A stretch of 64,000 nucleotides of DNA from Delftia acidovorans. Its GTDB lineage: Bacteria; Pseudomonadota; Gammaproteobacteria; Burkholderiales; Burkholderiaceae_C. The stretch lies in assembly GCA_031286585.1 (NCBI GenBank), contig JAITUC010000011.1, forward strand, positions 1 through 64,000, in the 5' to 3' direction. The notes beneath the pieces are model-generated. The model did no database searches, was not told the DNA's origin, and saw nothing but the letters and a program-made list of their open reading frames with translations. Below are positions 63,502 through 64,000 of the stretch, piece by piece (within the stretch, counting starts at the first letter, position 1; every line of letters begins with the position of its first letter). The position numbers and the translations under genes were made by a program.

Positions 63502-64000
63502 TTACCAGGGCAGCGGCGCCGCCTCGCCATTGCCGTGTTCGCCGTAGTACAGCGAGGGCAGAAAGCGCGACAGATAGGTGAACTCCGTGTAGCAATGGCG
63601 CAGCAGGCCCAGGCCCAGCGCGTCAGGCAGCTCGGTCACCGGGTCGGCGCAGGACTGGCCCAGCAGAAAGCGGCTGCGCAGCACGCAGCCAAAAGGCGTG
63701 TCACGCGCCAAGTGCACCATCTGCCCGTCCATGGGGTCCCCGCTGGCATCCAGCTGCACATGCTCGCCAAACCCGATGCGCGCATACACGGCGGCCGAGG
63801 CGCGTTTTTCGGCAAAGGCCAACTCCAGCTGCGCAGGGTCGAAGAGCTCGCGCGGGTCGTGGAACTTGAGCCTGGCCGCCACGGGCGGAATGTCGGCCAG
63901 GGACTCCACGGCTTCGATGGACGCGCCTATGTAGCTCTCGCCCTTCTTCCATTGCGCATCCCAGCCGCGGTGCGCGATGTGGTCGTGCGGATGCCACCAC
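63502..64000 (-). CDS. PhlG-like (DAPG hydrolase family) protein, C-terminal part (partial)
   Basis: The frame is open from the right edge of the window to the stop at 63502, giving 165 visible residues. It begins WWHPHDHIAHRGWDAQWKKGESYIGASIEAVESL and later holds FGCVLRSRFLLG and HCYTEFTYLSRFLPSLYYGEHG. The pattern of histidines and acidic residues resembles the zinc hydrolases related to 2,4-diacetylphloroglucinol hydrolase PhlG, which cleave a carbon-carbon bond. Assignment to that family is from memory of its motifs and is moderate. The N terminus lies outside the window. Confidence 0.55.
   Translation of the reverse strand, partial: WWHPHDHIAHRGWDAQWKKGESYIGASIEAVESLADIPPVAARLKFHDPRELFDPAQLELAFAEKRASAAVYARIGFGEHVQLDASGDPMDGQMVHLARDTPFGCVLRSRFLLGQSCADPVTELPDALGLGLLRHCYTEFTYLSRFLPSLYYGEHGNGEAAPLPW

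Overview
This is high-GC chromosomal DNA from a betaproteobacterium, most likely family Comamonadaceae (Delftia, Comamonas or Acidovorax type). The evidence is the guaB / DUF4124 / rnfH-ratA / smpB neighbourhood, the protein styles and the codon use; the genus is an inference. I see no rRNA, tRNA, CRISPR array, insertion sequence or prophage. Coding density is high and nearly all strand changes fall at plausible promoters or terminators.

Layout. 0-10.9 kb: the 3' end of hemN, a convergent membrane-anchored glutamate-synthase-domain protein, an OmpR-type two-component system, and divergent from it an export-targeted methionine sulfoxide repair operon (msrB, dipZ, msrA). A long-form chrA, an AraC regulator and a B3/4-domain protein follow. 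11-16.3 kb: a TonB-dependent siderophore receptor behind a Fur-like box, a transglutaminase-like protein, a CorA/ZntB-type metal transporter and a conserved hypothetical. 16.4-22.8 kb: the four-gene DNA repair cluster exonuclease - ATP-dependent ligase - Lhr-type helicase - metallophosphoesterase. 23-27.4 kb: DUF2789, a TSUP permease divergent from a MocR regulator, and an SDR enzyme divergent from a GlxA-type regulator.

27.4-32.8 kb holds a siaABCD-like partner-switch and cyclic-di-GMP operon (PP2C phosphatase, HATPase-like kinase, DUF1987 switch protein, diguanylate cyclase) with an EAL phosphodiesterase appended. 32.8-36.2 kb has an MFS exporter overlapping a serine hydrolase, with a divergent LysR gene. 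36.3-46.5 kb looks like one uptake and catabolic locus: livHMGF, a flavin monooxygenase, a Rid-family protein and DUF1028 on the minus strand; the substrate-binding protein, an HpaB-family hydroxylase and a LysR regulator on the plus strand.

46.5-52.5 kb is the most accessory-looking stretch: a RibD/DHFR-like reductase, two unknown membrane proteins, a lone M16 peptidase, a PD-(D/E)XK/DUF3883 protein and a MazG-like pyrophosphohydrolase. 52.5-64 kb is mostly housekeeping: guaA, a Phd/PIN toxin-antitoxin pair directly upstream of guaA, LysR-ilvD, guaB, DUF4124, rnfH-ratA, smpB. It ends with a lipoprotein / ECF sigma / anti-sigma unit and a partial PhlG-like hydrolase.

The strongest candidates for follow-up are the sia-type operon with a CBS-domain input and an attached phosphodiesterase, the MsrB-DipZ-MsrA operon with its own two-component system, the liv/FMO/Rid/DUF1028/HpaB locus, and the placement of guaA behind a toxin-antitoxin pair.
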